Below are positions 35,191 through 44,777 of a DNA stretch of 64,000 nucleotides, piece by piece. Position 1 is the stretch's first letter. Each line of letters opens with the position of its first letter. Origin of the DNA: Nakazawaea peltata (Eukaryota; Ascomycota; Pichiomycetes; Alaninales; Pachysolenaceae). The notes under the pieces are model-generated. The model saw nothing but the letters and a program-made list of their open reading frames with translations, was not told the origin of the DNA and did no database searches. Made by a program: the position numbers and the translations under genes. Location of the stretch: positions 1,677,135-1,741,134 of the forward strand of contig BCGQ01000001.1 of the NCBI GenBank assembly GCA_001599355.1, read 5' to 3'.

Positions 35191-37041
35191 TCAGTGTTGG
35201 TATGCATTGATTGGAATGTTGGATTTAGAACCATTGAAACTAGTAATACATGTTTGATAGTCCCAGTTACTTTGTTGACATAACATTAAACTGAATTCGG
35301 CATTCAATTTTGTCTCCTCAAAGATTCTTCCTAACAATTGTTGCTGCACTGGGCTTAAAGCATTCAAAATATCTGGAGGAACTTGTTGTTGTAATAAAGT
35401 GATGGTATTAGCACTCAAAGGAGGGGTCGGGAGACCATTAGCAACAGGCAGCAGTGGAGATACCAGCAGAGGTACCGACAGTGGCAGCAGCAGTGGTACC
35501 AGAGGCAGTCCAGCACCGTTTTCAGTCCACGATTTAGCACCAGCATGAGCTCTAATTAATAACAAATCAGAAGCAATGATCATTGACAGATCTGGTCCTT
35601 GGACAATGACAAATGTTCTATCGAATGATTTCTTTGTAAGTTTCCCCTTGGCTGTAGAGTTGTGGTTGAATCTATTACGAGGTCCAGAATTAGTAGGTTG
35701 AACTTCCGGAATTGCTACCTCATCGAATTCTCCATGCACAATAACCACTATACCGTTGATTTGAGGGTAAGAATACGACTCGACGGAGAAAAGTTGAGGT
35801 GACTCGATAAGCATGTGTTTTGTTCTAGGTAACTGCTGGAAAACCTTGTAGATATCTTGAGCACCTTTATGTAATCTGGCCATTCTGGAACGTTCATTGG
35901 AGATCCTCGAAAGGTTTCTTGAGTTGGGAAGATAATATGACCATGCTTGTGCATCTTCCTCATGACTTATGGAAGGAGCCAGGGAATCGACTTGGACAGA
36001 AAATTGAGATTCTGGCGAAGAATACAATCCCATCAACTCTTGTCTATTAGAATCCCAAAGCTTGAGATAATTCGAGATGAAAGAGGTGGCTATATTATGA
36101 ATGTCTGGGGTCTCGAAGAACATCTGCTTGGTAGGAATTGGGAATTTGAAGATCTTCAGAAGTTTAACTTCATCTCTCAAGATCTGGCCATCGAGTAAGA
36201 TCAATTTTGGGAAGATTTTCATGATTTCAAATTGATAATTATTGGCTTGTTGGACTGGATTGTTGAGTAATACAAGTTCCCTCAAGTTGGTGAATTTACC
36301 TTTCCAAGTTTCAAAGAATTTGAGTCTCGATATACGATTAGAATCAAGTGATAAGTTCAATAAAGTTGGGAAAGTTGTTCCAATCAAAGACAAGCTGGTG
36401 AAAGTGTCATTTAACTGGTTGTTGGCCAAATTGACGGTCTCAACAATGATATTAGGGTCCTGAGACAGAAGTTTCATTAAAGCCATGAACATTTTAGACG
36501 ATGTGGCCGAGGTTGTAGAGCCGCCGATCAAACCTCTACTGACCAACAAGTGATCGTTTTGCATGTTGCTTAAGTCGAGCATTTTGAGCTGAGGATTATA
36601 TCTGGCGGTCAAGAACTGTTTCAAGGACTCGACAGTGGAAACGGCAGCTGAAGACATTGGAGAATTGTTTGTTCCAGCTCCAGCGCCAGGGGCTCCATTA
36701 TTGATTATATTAAATTTCAAAGATTGACCAGCAAATTTGACCCCATTCCAGTTCATCAAGGTGTCGGCGTCCTTCTGGGAACGGACGTAGCCTACTACGG
36801 CACCATTCATTTGGTTTACTGAGGTGTTTGATACGTTGATTCGTGTCTTTCTGGAGAGGAATGACACCAAATCTGAGGGCGTCGCGTTATTCCACCCCCA
36901 GATTTCAACTTGGACACCGCTGTTGGAAGATTGGCCGAAGGGGGCGGCAGGAGGCGCTCCAAATACATTGGGGGAGCCATTCCTGCTGTTATTCCCGTTA
37001 TTTTGGCCGTATCCGCCTCTACCTCTTCCACGGTAACTCAT
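35191..37041 (-). CDS. MEX67: mRNA export receptor Mex67
   Basis: A 616-residue orthologue of Mex67/NXF1, which with Mtr2 carries mRNPs through nuclear pores. An RGG-type start (SYRGRGRGGYG) is followed by an RRM-like domain (about residues 46-115), leucine-rich repeats (about 150-270: LKMLDLSNMQ, TVNLANNQL, LLNLSLDSNRISRL, LRELVLLNNPV), an NTF2-like domain (about 305-480, the Mtr2 partner, with LIESPQLFSV and VIVHGEFDEV), and a C-terminal UBA/TAP-C domain (about 555-616, EETKLN and QSNWDYQTCITSFNGS) for FG nucleoporins. The linker at about 500-535 is extremely rich in CTG; it would be an Ala/Pro/Val linker under CUG-Ala, and an unlikely Leu/Pro block under the standard code. S. cerevisiae Mex67 is 599 residues. 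Confidence 0.95.
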   Translation of the reverse strand: MSYRGRGRGGYGQNNGNNSRNGSPNVFGAPPAAPFGQSSNSGVQVEIWGWNNATPSDLVSFLSRKTRINVSNTSVNQMNGAVVGYVRSQKDADTLMNWNGVKFAGQSLKFNIINNGAPGAGAGTNNSPMSSAAVSTVESLKQFLTARYNPQLKMLDLSNMQNDHLLVSRGLIGGSTTSATSSKMFMALMKLLSQDPNIIVETVNLANNQLNDTFTSLSLIGTTFPTLLNLSLDSNRISRLKFFETWKGKFTNLRELVLLNNPVQQANNYQFEIMKIFPKLILLDGQILRDEVKLLKIFKFPIPTKQMFFETPDIHNIATSFISNYLKLWDSNRQELMGLYSSPESQFSVQVDSLAPSISHEEDAQAWSYYLPNSRNLSRISNERSRMARLHKGAQDIYKVFQQLPRTKHMLIESPQLFSVESYSYPQINGIVVIVHGEFDEVAIPEVQPTNSGPRNRFNHNSTAKGKLTKKSFDRTFVIVQGPDLSMIIASDLLLIRAHAGAKSWTENGAGLPLVPLLLPLSVPLLVSPLLPVANGLPTPPLSANTITLLQQQVPPDILNALSPVQQQLLGRIFEETKLNAEFSLMLCQQSNWDYQTCITSFNGSKSNIPINAYQH

Positions 37042-37170
37042 CTCAATTGGTCGTTTATGGTGAGAAGGGTAGAGCGATGGGCTTTAGTGGGAAAATTTTT
37101 CTAGTCTGTAAGGTCGTGTATTTTGGGTGAATGACCGGATGGGGAGGGAAGTACAGCGGAACAAGAAAAT

Positions 37171-37296
37171 GATAAAGTAGTGTATTTAAGGCTAATAGCA
37201 GACTATGAGCGGCCGGAAATGGTAAAGGTAGTGTACGTAAGATCAATCGAAGATTAGGAGCAGGAAAGGATAAAGGTAGTGTATTTAAGGCTAATC
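37171..37296 (+). repeat. Approximately 49-bp tandem repeat, three copies
   Basis: The block GATAAAGGTAGTGTATTTAA followed by GGCTAAT starts near 37171, 37221 and 37269. The second copy is the most diverged. Confidence 0.75.
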
Positions 37297-37373
37297 GATA
37301 GGATAGTGTAGGGATAAGAGATGTAGATTGGTTATTGAGGGTGGTGAGGGGAAGTATAGGGAATTAGTAGAGC

Positions 37374-37467
37374 AGTGGTTAGTTCAGTAGTGGTTAGTGG
37401 GGTAGTGGAGTGGAGTAGTGGAGTGGAGGAGTGAAGTGGAGTAGTGAAGTGGAGCAGTAGTGAGTGG
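37374..37467 (+). repeat. GTGGAGTA(GTG) repeat
   Basis: Imperfect units built from AGTAGTGGAGTG and GTGAAGTGGAGTA. A related repeat lies at 40088-40180, upstream of NAT5. Confidence 0.75.
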
Positions 37468-37637
37468 AATACGGTGAATTGGTGTTATGATGTTAAAGGT
37501 CGTGCAAAAATCCCAATCCCTCTCGTCGCGCACATCTCCCAATTACTTTGGTCGTGCAAATTTCACCACACAAAAGAACAACGTTCATCTAAATCCATCA
37601 CCTCGCTCCAAACGTAGTCTACATAACATTGTCGAAA

Positions 37638-39599
37638 ATGGCGGGAATGAGCTATGATTACGACGAGAACGCCAGTTCATGGCCTTATTTCGTCCTCACG
37701 ATCTTAATAGTCATACTTTTACCCGTACTGTACTCATATTTTTCAGGGATCTCAAATCAAGTCAGTTCAGGGGTTCTGGATTGGACCGCCAATGGTCAGA
37801 TCAAACTATCCACCGACCCTGCCACCCCAATTGACCCACAATTGAAGTCTTATAAACTGAGAGAGAAAAAATCAAAGTTTGTCAACAAGAAATTGGCCAT
37901 AATAATCGCGTTGGTGATTGGAATCGCGTCTATTTTCTACCTCAATCAGAGCCTGCCGCCACTGGAGTTCGGGTTGGCGTTTGATCCATTCGAGATCTTG
38001 GACATCTCGTCTTCGGCCACCGATCGTGAGATCAAGTCTCATTACAGGAAATTGTCGTTGGTTTACCATCCGGACAAGATCTCACGTGACGCCACCGAGG
38101 AGGAGAAAGAGGAGCTCGAGCTGAAGTTCGTCTTGATCAATAAGGCTTATAAGGCGTTAACTGACGAGGATACCAAGCGGAATTATGAGCTCTATGGACA
38201 CCCAGATGGTCCTCAAGACGTGACTCATGGAATTGCTCTTCCTAAATGGTTTGTAGATGGGTCTTATTCGTGGATTCTTACTATTCTGTATATAATTGGG
38301 ATTGCTGTGTTGCTTCCATGGGGGGTTGGGAAGTGGTGGAACCGCGTACAGTCGTATACCAAGAAGGGGATTCATGTTGACACTGCTAGGGTGTTCACTA
38401 ATAGATTATTGAACCATAATCCGGCTAATGTTGTTACTGTGAAGGAGATTTTGGGGTTGATTAGTAAATCGGCCGAGTTTCAGATCATGTTTGGTTCGAA
38501 ATATGAGCCTGAGGATATTAAAATTATGTTGAATGACTATTTGAGAAGGGATTTCGGTGCTTATGAGACTGGAGATGTCTTGAGACTGGTATCGATTGTT
38601 CCTAATTTGATTTCTGGACTTATCGATATCGCAGCTACTTTCAGGAATACTGAGATGGTTGTCAAGTGCATTGAGACTAATAAGTGTATTATTCAAGCTG
38701 TTAGTCCATCGGTTTCGTCCAAGTATTATGAGTTTTTACAATTGCCTCATGTAGAGTTGTCGAAGATTGATAAATCGTTTGAGGTTTATAGCATTTCCAA
38801 GTTCTTTACACTTTCTAAGGAGGACCAGAAGAAGTTTTTGGGGGTTAATGATGCTCAATTGGAGGATATCATCACTGTGGGTTCCAATATTCCTTACATT
38901 AAGTTGGCTAAAGCCGAATTTAAAGTTCCTGGAGAGGACGTTGTACCTCCATCATCTCATGCTAATTTGAGTATGAAAGTGATTGTAAAATCGGCTCTGG
39001 ATAAGAGACAACCTGTTCTTTCAAGAAAGGCTTTAGAAGAAGAAGAGACATTTGAGTCATTGAGGGATCCATTCAAGATTGTAGCTGATCAGCCAGGTCT
39101 TCCACCTACATTTGCTTCATATTTCCCAAGATTGAATATCGAGTCCAATGGATGGATATGTTTATTGGTTAATCAGAAGGATAACAAGATCAGTGATCTG
39201 CCACAGCATTTCCAAAGACTTTCGTTGAGTAATTTGAAGGCCAAGTCAGCCGACGAGTTGATTGTAGGCAGTATCAAGCAACAACTTTCGTCTACGACTC
39301 CACCTCAACCGGGAAGTTATCCATTTAGATGTGTTTTAAAGTCCTTAGACTACTTTGGGAATGATTTGGAATTCCCAGTCACTCTCGAAGTACAAGAGCC
39401 TGCCATTGTGGACACCAAAGACCAGTATGAGATTGAAGATCCAGACGAAGACAGTGTTGCGGGAATGATGGCTCAATTGAAGGGTGAAAGTGTGAAAAGA
39501 AACCATGAATACGATAGTAGTGATGAAGAAGATAGTGATTTCGAGGAGGAGAGTGATTTCACCGACATTAATACCGATACCGAGGATGAGAAAGAGTGA
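37638..39599 (+). CDS. SEC63: ER translocation protein Sec63
   Basis: A 653-residue ER membrane J-protein that recruits Kar2/BiP to the Sec61 channel for post-translational import. The start is taken at ATG 37638 (MAGMSYDYDEN); ATG 37647 gives MSYDYDEN, close to the family start, and is equally possible. Transmembrane helices lie near residues 15-38, 80-100 and 208-228. The lumenal J domain (about 110-185) has AFDPFEIL, YRKLSLVYHPDK (HPD intact) and LTDEDTKRNYELYGHPDG. NRVQSYTKKGIH follows the third helix as in yeast Sec63, then come Brl domains and a strongly acidic tail (last 45 residues) that binds Sec62. It converges with NAT5, leaving 22 bp, as in S. cerevisiae. Confidence 0.96.
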   Translation: MAGMSYDYDENASSWPYFVLTILIVILLPVLYSYFSGISNQVSSGVLDWTANGQIKLSTDPATPIDPQLKSYKLREKKSKFVNKKLAIIIALVIGIASIFYLNQSLPPLEFGLAFDPFEILDISSSATDREIKSHYRKLSLVYHPDKISRDATEEEKEELELKFVLINKAYKALTDEDTKRNYELYGHPDGPQDVTHGIALPKWFVDGSYSWILTILYIIGIAVLLPWGVGKWWNRVQSYTKKGIHVDTARVFTNRLLNHNPANVVTVKEILGLISKSAEFQIMFGSKYEPEDIKIMLNDYLRRDFGAYETGDVLRLVSIVPNLISGLIDIAATFRNTEMVVKCIETNKCIIQAVSPSVSSKYYEFLQLPHVELSKIDKSFEVYSISKFFTLSKEDQKKFLGVNDAQLEDIITVGSNIPYIKLAKAEFKVPGEDVVPPSSHANLSMKVIVKSALDKRQPVLSRKALEEEETFESLRDPFKIVADQPGLPPTFASYFPRLNIESNGWICLLVNQKDNKISDLPQHFQRLSLSNLKAKSADELIVGSIKQQLSSTTPPQPGSYPFRCVLKSLDYFGNDLEFPVTLEVQEPAIVDTKDQYEIEDPDEDSVAGMMAQLKGESVKRNHEYDSSDEEDSDFEEESDFTDINTDTEDEKE

Positions 39600-39621
39600 A
39601 TAAATTCTAACTATACAAGTT

Positions 39622-40086
39622 TTAGATCTTTTTAGTCATGTAGAGAGCGTCAGGTTGGGGTAAATTTTGGTCTTTGTAGTAATCTTTGAGGTCCAGTTGG
39701 ACGGAGAAGCCTCTGGAGGTGTACCATTGGACTAAATCTTGGTCGGATTTCTGGACATGAATGCTGATTTCGTGGACAAATCTTTTGGATGTCTCTTCTT
39801 GGATGTAATTCAAGAGCAGAGATCCTGCTCCGAGAGAACGGTAAGGTTTCAATACTGCGATTGACTCGATGTAGACGGCTTGGGGTAACTTGTCATTGGA
39901 GGGGGAGAATTGGAGTTTTGCCTTGATAGCACCGATTGGGACACCTTTATAGTAGGCGAGTCTTTGGATGGTTTGGTTGTTTTCGATGTTGAAGAAGTCT
40001 GGAGGGTAAGTTGTTGGGAGGATGGATGTTATTTTTTTGAAGGTTCCGAGGTTATTTGAGTTGACGAGGCCTAAGTCGATGGACAT
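39622..40086 (-). CDS. NAT5: N-terminal acetyltransferase subunit Nat5 (Naa50)
   Basis: A 154-residue GNAT acetyltransferase. The start is set at ATG 40084-40086 (MSIDLGLVN); the longer frame upstream is repeat DNA. The acetyl-CoA-binding loop is RSLGAGSLLLNYIQEE (about residues 81-96), after the beta strand VYIESIAVLKPYR that is typical of Naa50. YTSRGFSVQLDLKDYY follows, matching the Naa50 YxKFGFxxxxxxxxYY block with its substrate-site tyrosines. Naa50 associates with the NatA complex (Nat1/Ard1) on ribosomes and acetylates or stabilises it. S. cerevisiae Nat5 is 176 residues. The convergent pairing with SEC63 is conserved and supports the call. Confidence 0.88.
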   Translation of the reverse strand: MSIDLGLVNSNNLGTFKKITSILPTTYPPDFFNIENNQTIQRLAYYKGVPIGAIKAKLQFSPSNDKLPQAVYIESIAVLKPYRSLGAGSLLLNYIQEETSKRFVHEISIHVQKSDQDLVQWYTSRGFSVQLDLKDYYKDQNLPQPDALYMTKKI

Positions 40087-40087
40087 A

Positions 40088-40180
40088 TTGTGGAGTGGTG
40101 AGTGGTGGAGCGGTGCAGTGGAATGAAGTAGTGCAGTCGTGGAGCAGTGCGTTGAAGTGGAGCAGTGCTTGAAGTGAAGT
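40088..40180 (+). repeat. GTGGAGCAGTG repeat upstream of NAT5
   Basis: About six imperfect GTGGAGYRGTG units, related to the 37374-37467 tract and in the same plus-strand orientation. Confidence 0.7.
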
Positions 40181-40260
40181 CCAGTGAGTGGTGAAGGGAG
40201 TGAAAAATCGGAGTCAAAGAACAGAGTCAGCAGTTTACGAACGGAGTCAAAATGAGACAA

Positions 40261-40350
40261 AAAATCCGAGTCAATTTTCTCAGCAATTTACAAAATCCGA
40301 GTCAATTTTCTCAGCAATTTACAAACAGAGTCAATTTTCAGTAATTCACG
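40261..40350 (+). repeat. 31-bp tandem repeat, two perfect copies plus a partial third
   Basis: Copies start at 40261 and 40292, each AAAATCCGAGTCAATTTTCT followed by CAGCAATTTAC. The third copy is diverged, with GAGTCAATTTTCAGTAATT. Older degenerate copies lie upstream to about 40205. Confidence 0.9.
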
Positions 40351-40384
40351 AAAAAATCCTCCACTTTCCTCAGTTCAAATCACT

Positions 40385-40431
40385 TCAAGTCGAGTCAGTT
40401 CAAGTCAGTTCGAGTCAGTTCAAGTCAGTCA
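40385..40431 (+). repeat. 10-bp GTCAGTTCRA repeat
   Basis: About four units alternating GAGTCAGTTC and AAGTCAGTTC, just before the TAF6 start. Confidence 0.85.
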
Positions 40432-40477
40432 AGTAGAGCCAGTTCATCTCAGCCCAATCCAATCAAGTCAGCACGTC

Positions 40478-41992
40478 ATGAACCTGTCGCATCTCTCTCA
40501 ACTGGCTAAGATCCCAACCTCCCATACCCTTTGGTCCCCAGCTGACACCGTCAAAGATGTCGCCGAAAGTATCGGATTGAATAACCTCGGCGACGAGGTA
40601 GCTAAGAACTTAGCAATGGATGTCGAGTACAGAATCCATGAGATCCTCGAACAAGCCATCAAGTTCAAGAGACACTCCAAACGTAAGACCTTGACCACCC
40701 AAGATATCGACAAGCTGTTGAAAGTGTTGAATCTCGAACCTTTGTACGGGTACGATGTCCATCGTCCACTTGTATTCAAGGAAGCGATTGTTGGAGCCGG
40801 GTCCAATTTGTATTATATTGATGATGAGGAGGTGGAGTTTGAGAAGTTGATCAACCAGCCACTCCCAAAGATCCCAAGGTATGCCACATACACTCTGCAT
40901 TGGCTCTCTGTTGAAGGTGTCCAGCCGTCGATTCCTCAGAATCCTCTTGCGGCTGATATTCGTCAAATACCTCCGTTCTTGAGGGGGGCCATGACTAATA
41001 TGTTGACGTTGGAGTCGGAGTATCTGTCGGCTTCGTCGGATTCTCGGAATAAACAGCAACAACAGCAGTTATTTGGCTTGTCGGGAAGTGGATCTTCCGA
41101 GCAACAACTGCTGAAGAAAGATTTGGACGTCAAGCCTTTGGTCAAACATGTGTTATCGAAGGAGTTACAGTTGTACTTTGACCGTGTAATAGATGCCTTA
41201 GTTAAACCTAACCCTGAAGATGATGCTGAGATCGAGCATTTGAAGGCTGCGGCTTTGAATTCCATCAAATCGGACCCGGGTCTTCATCAGTTGATCCCAT
41301 ACTTTATCCAGTTCATTGCAGAGACAATTACTAATAATTTGAAGAATTTGCTGTTACTTTCGACAATGTTGGAGTTGATATACTCGTTATTGGCCAACCA
41401 GACCTTGTTTTTGGAGCCTTATATTCATGCTTTGATGCCTTGTATTTTGACTTTGTTGTTGGCTAAGAAAATCGGTAATAATGATCCTGCTGATAAACAA
41501 CATTTCGTCACTAGAGATTTCGCTTCTCATTTATTGGCCCATATCATTAAGAAGTATGGTACTTCTTACTCGACTTTGAAACCTAGAATTACCAGGACTT
41601 TATTGAGAGCTTTATTGGATCCTACTAAATCTACTGGTACTCAATATGGTGCTATCATTGGACTTAGATCGTTGGGTGAGGAAGTTATTCGTATTATTCT
41701 TGCTGGAAATTTGCTGACATGGTCTCAAACTTTCTTGGTCAAGAAGGTATGGGATGAAGAGGAGGAGAATGATAAGCAAATGTTGATCGATGCCATTATT
41801 GAGAGTCTTAGACTTTTGAAGGTGAAGAAACAGACTGAAGGGGAAGACCAAATGGATGTCGATGACAAGGAAATTAATGATGAGTTGAAGGAGAAGATTT
41901 CAAAGAGAATCGGTCAACAAGTTTCTGAAGCGATCTTTGTTCAAGAAGATGCTAAAGAGATTGTTGAAGGTGTTCTTTTCGGAGAGTTTTAA
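40478..41992 (+). CDS. TAF6: TFIID/SAGA subunit Taf6
   Basis: A 504-residue subunit shared by TFIID and SAGA. The N-terminal histone-fold domain (about residues 10-90) has SPADTVKDVAESIGL, EVAKNLAMDVEYRIHEI and LTTQDIDK, then LKVLNLEPLYGYD; it pairs with Taf9 as an H4-like/H3-like dimer. A Gln/Ser linker (about 188-215) leads to the C-terminal HEAT-repeat domain (about 225-455), with LRALLDPTKSTGTQYGAIIGLRSLG being the family signature. Codon 80 is CTG exactly where the family has an almost invariant Ala before L-K-V-L-N, a strong hint about the code. S. cerevisiae Taf6 is 516 residues. Confidence 0.96.
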   Translation: MNLSHLSQLAKIPTSHTLWSPADTVKDVAESIGLNNLGDEVAKNLAMDVEYRIHEILEQAIKFKRHSKRKTLTTQDIDKLLKVLNLEPLYGYDVHRPLVFKEAIVGAGSNLYYIDDEEVEFEKLINQPLPKIPRYATYTLHWLSVEGVQPSIPQNPLAADIRQIPPFLRGAMTNMLTLESEYLSASSDSRNKQQQQQLFGLSGSGSSEQQLLKKDLDVKPLVKHVLSKELQLYFDRVIDALVKPNPEDDAEIEHLKAAALNSIKSDPGLHQLIPYFIQFIAETITNNLKNLLLLSTMLELIYSLLANQTLFLEPYIHALMPCILTLLLAKKIGNNDPADKQHFVTRDFASHLLAHIIKKYGTSYSTLKPRITRTLLRALLDPTKSTGTQYGAIIGLRSLGEEVIRIILAGNLLTWSQTFLVKKVWDEEEENDKQMLIDAIIESLRLLKVKKQTEGEDQMDVDDKEINDELKEKISKRIGQQVSEAIFVQEDAKEIVEGVLFGEF

Positions 41993-42036
41993 TATATATT
42001 ACAATTAGTTGAATCATAACATGTTTGTAGAATTAT

Positions 42037-42498
42037 TTATAATTTAGAACTTTTATAGTACTCATTCAAACCTTGGTCTCCCGAGACAAGGATACAATTA
42101 CGTTGGTAGATTATATCGTCGGCCATATCCAGTTCTTTTAAAGCGGCAATTACCTTGGAATCGTAACTTCCTGGTTGGAACCATATACTATTGATACGAT
42201 CTTTGAATGGAACCAATTCTGATACTAATTGGAGACTAGCAGCTGGTGGAACAATCACCGATATACTTAAGCGAGACTCTGGATTCAGGTTCAGATATTC
42301 AGTAAAAGAACTTGCCACGGGAACTCCGAGGATCTCTTTGGCTGAAGGGTTGATTGGTGTCACTGGTAATGATCTTTGAATGTACCAATTGAGAATTTTG
42401 TAACCGAATTTTTCAGGGTTTGTCGAAGCACCAATTACTAAGAATCTTGTTGAGTCTTTGGACCCAAAGAATTTGGCCATATTTGCTATTGAAGACAT
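42037..42498 (-). CDS. CoA-binding-domain (Rossmann) protein
   Basis: A 153-residue single-domain protein of the CoA-binding family (YccU/YneT-like in bacteria), related to the N-terminal fold of succinyl-CoA ligase alpha. STRFLVIGASTNPEKFGYKI (about residues 16-35) is the nucleotide-binding loop, VTPINPSAKEILG (about 46-58) the second strand and turn, SISVIVPPAA (about 78-87) the third, and SIWFQPGSYD followed by IIYQRNCILVSG (about 104-138) the closing strands. Related small proteins exist in yeasts, but their substrate is not known to me. It converges on TAF6 with a 44-bp gap and diverges from FMP52 across about 250 bp. Confidence 0.82.
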   Translation of the reverse strand: MSSIANMAKFFGSKDSTRFLVIGASTNPEKFGYKILNWYIQRSLPVTPINPSAKEILGVPVASSFTEYLNLNPESRLSISVIVPPAASLQLVSELVPFKDRINSIWFQPGSYDSKVIAALKELDMADDIIYQRNCILVSGDQGLNEYYKSSKL

Positions 42499-42746
42499 GA
42501 TGAACGATGCAAAGTGTAGTTGTTGGGATTAGTTTTATTTAAGCGAGTTTAGCTCATCGATTTTTTGATTCTGGGGTTTGTCATCAACGATGAGCAAATT
42601 ACGAATACTCGCCACAAAAAAACCGTTTTGATAATAATGCTGCGTGAGCTATCGAATTTAAGCTTAAAGTATGCACAAGCTCAGATTAGCGAGAGTATAA
42701 ACTGTTCTGAAACGTTGAATTTGAGGCTAGGTTCTGAAAATTTATA

Positions 42747-43445
42747 ATGACAATTCCAACTGCTTGTATCATTGGATCCACCGGTTTGGTGGGTAAAGAA
42801 ATCTTAAGAAACTTGAACGCGGACCCTGAATTGGCCACTCAAGTTTACTCAGTCACCAGAAGAGAAGTAGAGGGGATTGAATTTGGTTCTCATGTCAAAA
42901 GAATCATTGAGAAGGATTCGAGTAAATGGACTGAACAATTAGGAAAATTGGGTAAGATCCATACTTTGATCTCAGGTTTAGGAACTACAAGAGCTGATGC
43001 TGGTGGGTTGGCCAACCAATACAAAATCGACCACGATTTGAACTATGAAATTGCCAAATATGCTAAGGAGAATCTCGGATGTGATACCTATTTATTGATT
43101 TCGTCTACTGGTGCTTCTTCGAGCTCGATGTTCCCTTACCTTAAGATGAAGGGAGAGTTAGACGAGCATGTCCAGGAATTGAAGTTCAACAAGACAATCA
43201 TTTTGCGTCCAGGACTGTTGTTGGGTCCAAGAGACCGTAGTAAGGGATTTGCCGGAAACCTTCTTTTGGGTACCAGTCAGTTCTTTGTGTCGAAATTTGG
43301 CTACAGATTCATGTCTGGTGTAACTGGAGAAGAGGTTGGTAAAGTTGTTGCTCGTCTTTTAAAGGAATCCGAGAGTTATGAAGATGGAACTGTGAAGATT
43401 GTTAGTGCTTCAGAGATTATTAAGATGGTTAATGAGATCAAATGA
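42747..43445 (+). CDS. FMP52: Mitochondrial NAD(P)-binding protein Fmp52
   Basis: A 232-residue atypical short-chain dehydrogenase. The Rossmann start is CIIGSTGLVGKEILRNL (about residues 7-23), followed by YSVTRREVEG. ISGLGTTRADAGG (about 75-87), YLLISSTGASSSSMFPYLKMKGELD (about 112-136, with the Y-x3-K pair) and IILRPGLLLGPRDRSKG (about 146-162) are all Fmp52/HTATIP2-family blocks. S. cerevisiae Fmp52 is 231 residues and was found at mitochondria; its substrate is unknown. Length, order of motifs and ends agree. Confidence 0.92.
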   Translation: MTIPTACIIGSTGLVGKEILRNLNADPELATQVYSVTRREVEGIEFGSHVKRIIEKDSSKWTEQLGKLGKIHTLISGLGTTRADAGGLANQYKIDHDLNYEIAKYAKENLGCDTYLLISSTGASSSSMFPYLKMKGELDEHVQELKFNKTIILRPGLLLGPRDRSKGFAGNLLLGTSQFFVSKFGYRFMSGVTGEEVGKVVARLLKESESYEDGTVKIVSASEIIKMVNEIK

Positions 43446-44028
43446 GATGAAGAACCACGATATGAGAAAAAATTGAAGAAGAAATTGAAGGGGATGCTGA
43501 GACACAAAATTCAAGACTTTTATCAAGTGACCCATCATTATTTATCAAATGAACTGTCAATTGACTATGTTCTGGTCATTGATCAATTTTATGGAATTAA
43601 CTATATACTATGATTTATTTTATTTTAATCCAGTTGCATGTAAATATAATACCAAGTAGCACGCTTCGTATTCGTCAAGGTCACATTTTCCCGATCCAGG
43701 ATTTGATATTGTACGACCTTCATGATCTGGAAATAACTGGAAAAGTCATTTGGTGGATGAGATTTGGGGAGACTTAAAATTTATGATATTTTCGGGGCAT
43801 AACCCAAACTTTACTCAGACCAATACATAAGTCCAGTAGTATAGCATAACCCCTTTTTATACCCCCTCACACCTCCATACTATTTCACATTATAAATACT
43901 CAACATAAATACTGAGAGTGGTATAATAGTAATGCATATTATAGTATGTACTAAGTAGTATAATAGTAGGTACAAGCTATCCGTAATAATGCTTTGGAAC
44001 TCAGATGAATTTTAGAACAGTAGAATGA

Positions 44029-44097
44029 GTTGAGATAAGTATGAGATGAGCAGCAGATTAGTACCAGATGAGCATGAGATGAGGATGAGATGAGCAC
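44029..44097 (+). repeat. ATGAGATGAG(C/G)A repeat
   Basis: About six imperfect ATGAGATGAGCA units, purine-rich on the plus strand. Confidence 0.7.
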
Positions 44098-44124
44098 CCG
44101 ATAGGAATCAAATGACCATAGTTA

Positions 44125-44158
44125 TCCTAATTGGGACAAATTAGCAAAATGCACGACC
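44125..44158 (+). promoter_or_regulatory. Paired TCCTAATTGGGA / TGCACGACC element
   Basis: The two recurrent motifs are separated by 13 bp in the RMD9 upstream region. Confidence 0.45.
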
Positions 44159-44777
44159 TTTAATGAAATCTCAGATGAGATATCAAGAGTCAATTAGTTG
44201 AACCAAATAACATTAATTTTTGTACTACAATCAGAAATGAACTTTGAATACCATAGACGTATGTACTTCTAGTAGCCGTGCCAAAATATTGCACCAATAT
44301 CTACCGTGTAATTCTTCCTTAAAAACCTAATCTAACTAACTACCATTAATTACATCATCATTGAAAAATAGTCACTCATTCACTACTAATACAAATATCC
44401 TTCACATTACTCCGATCTAAAAATAACATCTAACTAACTAATAAAGCCCCAGAATCAAATCTAGATCATCAATGCACTCTACCTATTCCATTCATTGCGC
44501 CCTTACCCTTCACTCCTCCCCATCACCTGTACCATATCCCGAAAAGTCGTGTACGCCCCAAAAATATGATGTGATTTTCCTCCGCGGCTTTTGCCTCTGC
44601 TCATCATCTGATTTTCAAAATCGCCCCTTGAATTTATAAACGATATCAGAGGGTAATTTGATATTGTTGGGTAAACCAGACATAGAGAATATAAAGCTGC
44701 TACACATCGTCACTAACACCTTAAGTGCCCGCTAACTGCTAACTGCTAACCGCCAACCACCCGCCAATCAACCGCCC

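Larger units (their letters stand above)
37042..37628. promoter_or_regulatory. MEX67-SEC63 divergent promoter
   Basis: 587 bp with GGTCGTGTA (37112-37120) near MEX67, and two GGTCGTGCA elements (37499-37507, 37550-37558) near SEC63, the last preceded by CCCAATTA. In between lie a roughly 49-bp tandem repeat (37171-37296) and a GTGGAGTA repeat (37374-37467). It appears to be a shared promoter. Confidence 0.55.
40087..40477. promoter_or_regulatory. NAT5-TAF6 divergent promoter, almost entirely repeats
   Basis: 391 bp made of three repeat tracts: GTGGAGCAGTG units (40088-40180), a 31-bp repeat (40261-40350) and a 10-bp GTCAGTTCAA repeat (40385-40431). GAGTCA and its complement recur many times, giving AP-1-like half sites. 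No TATA box stands out. Confidence 0.6.
43446..44777. other. 1.3 kb FMP52-RMD9 intergenic region
   Basis: No coding region was found. It carries three scattered CACGACC-type elements (43710-43718, 44150-44158, 44546-44553), one TCCTAATTGGGA (44125-44136) just before the second, and a GATGAGATGAGCA repeat (44029-44097). A non-coding RNA is possible given the length but nothing in the sequence supports a named one. Confidence 0.5.
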
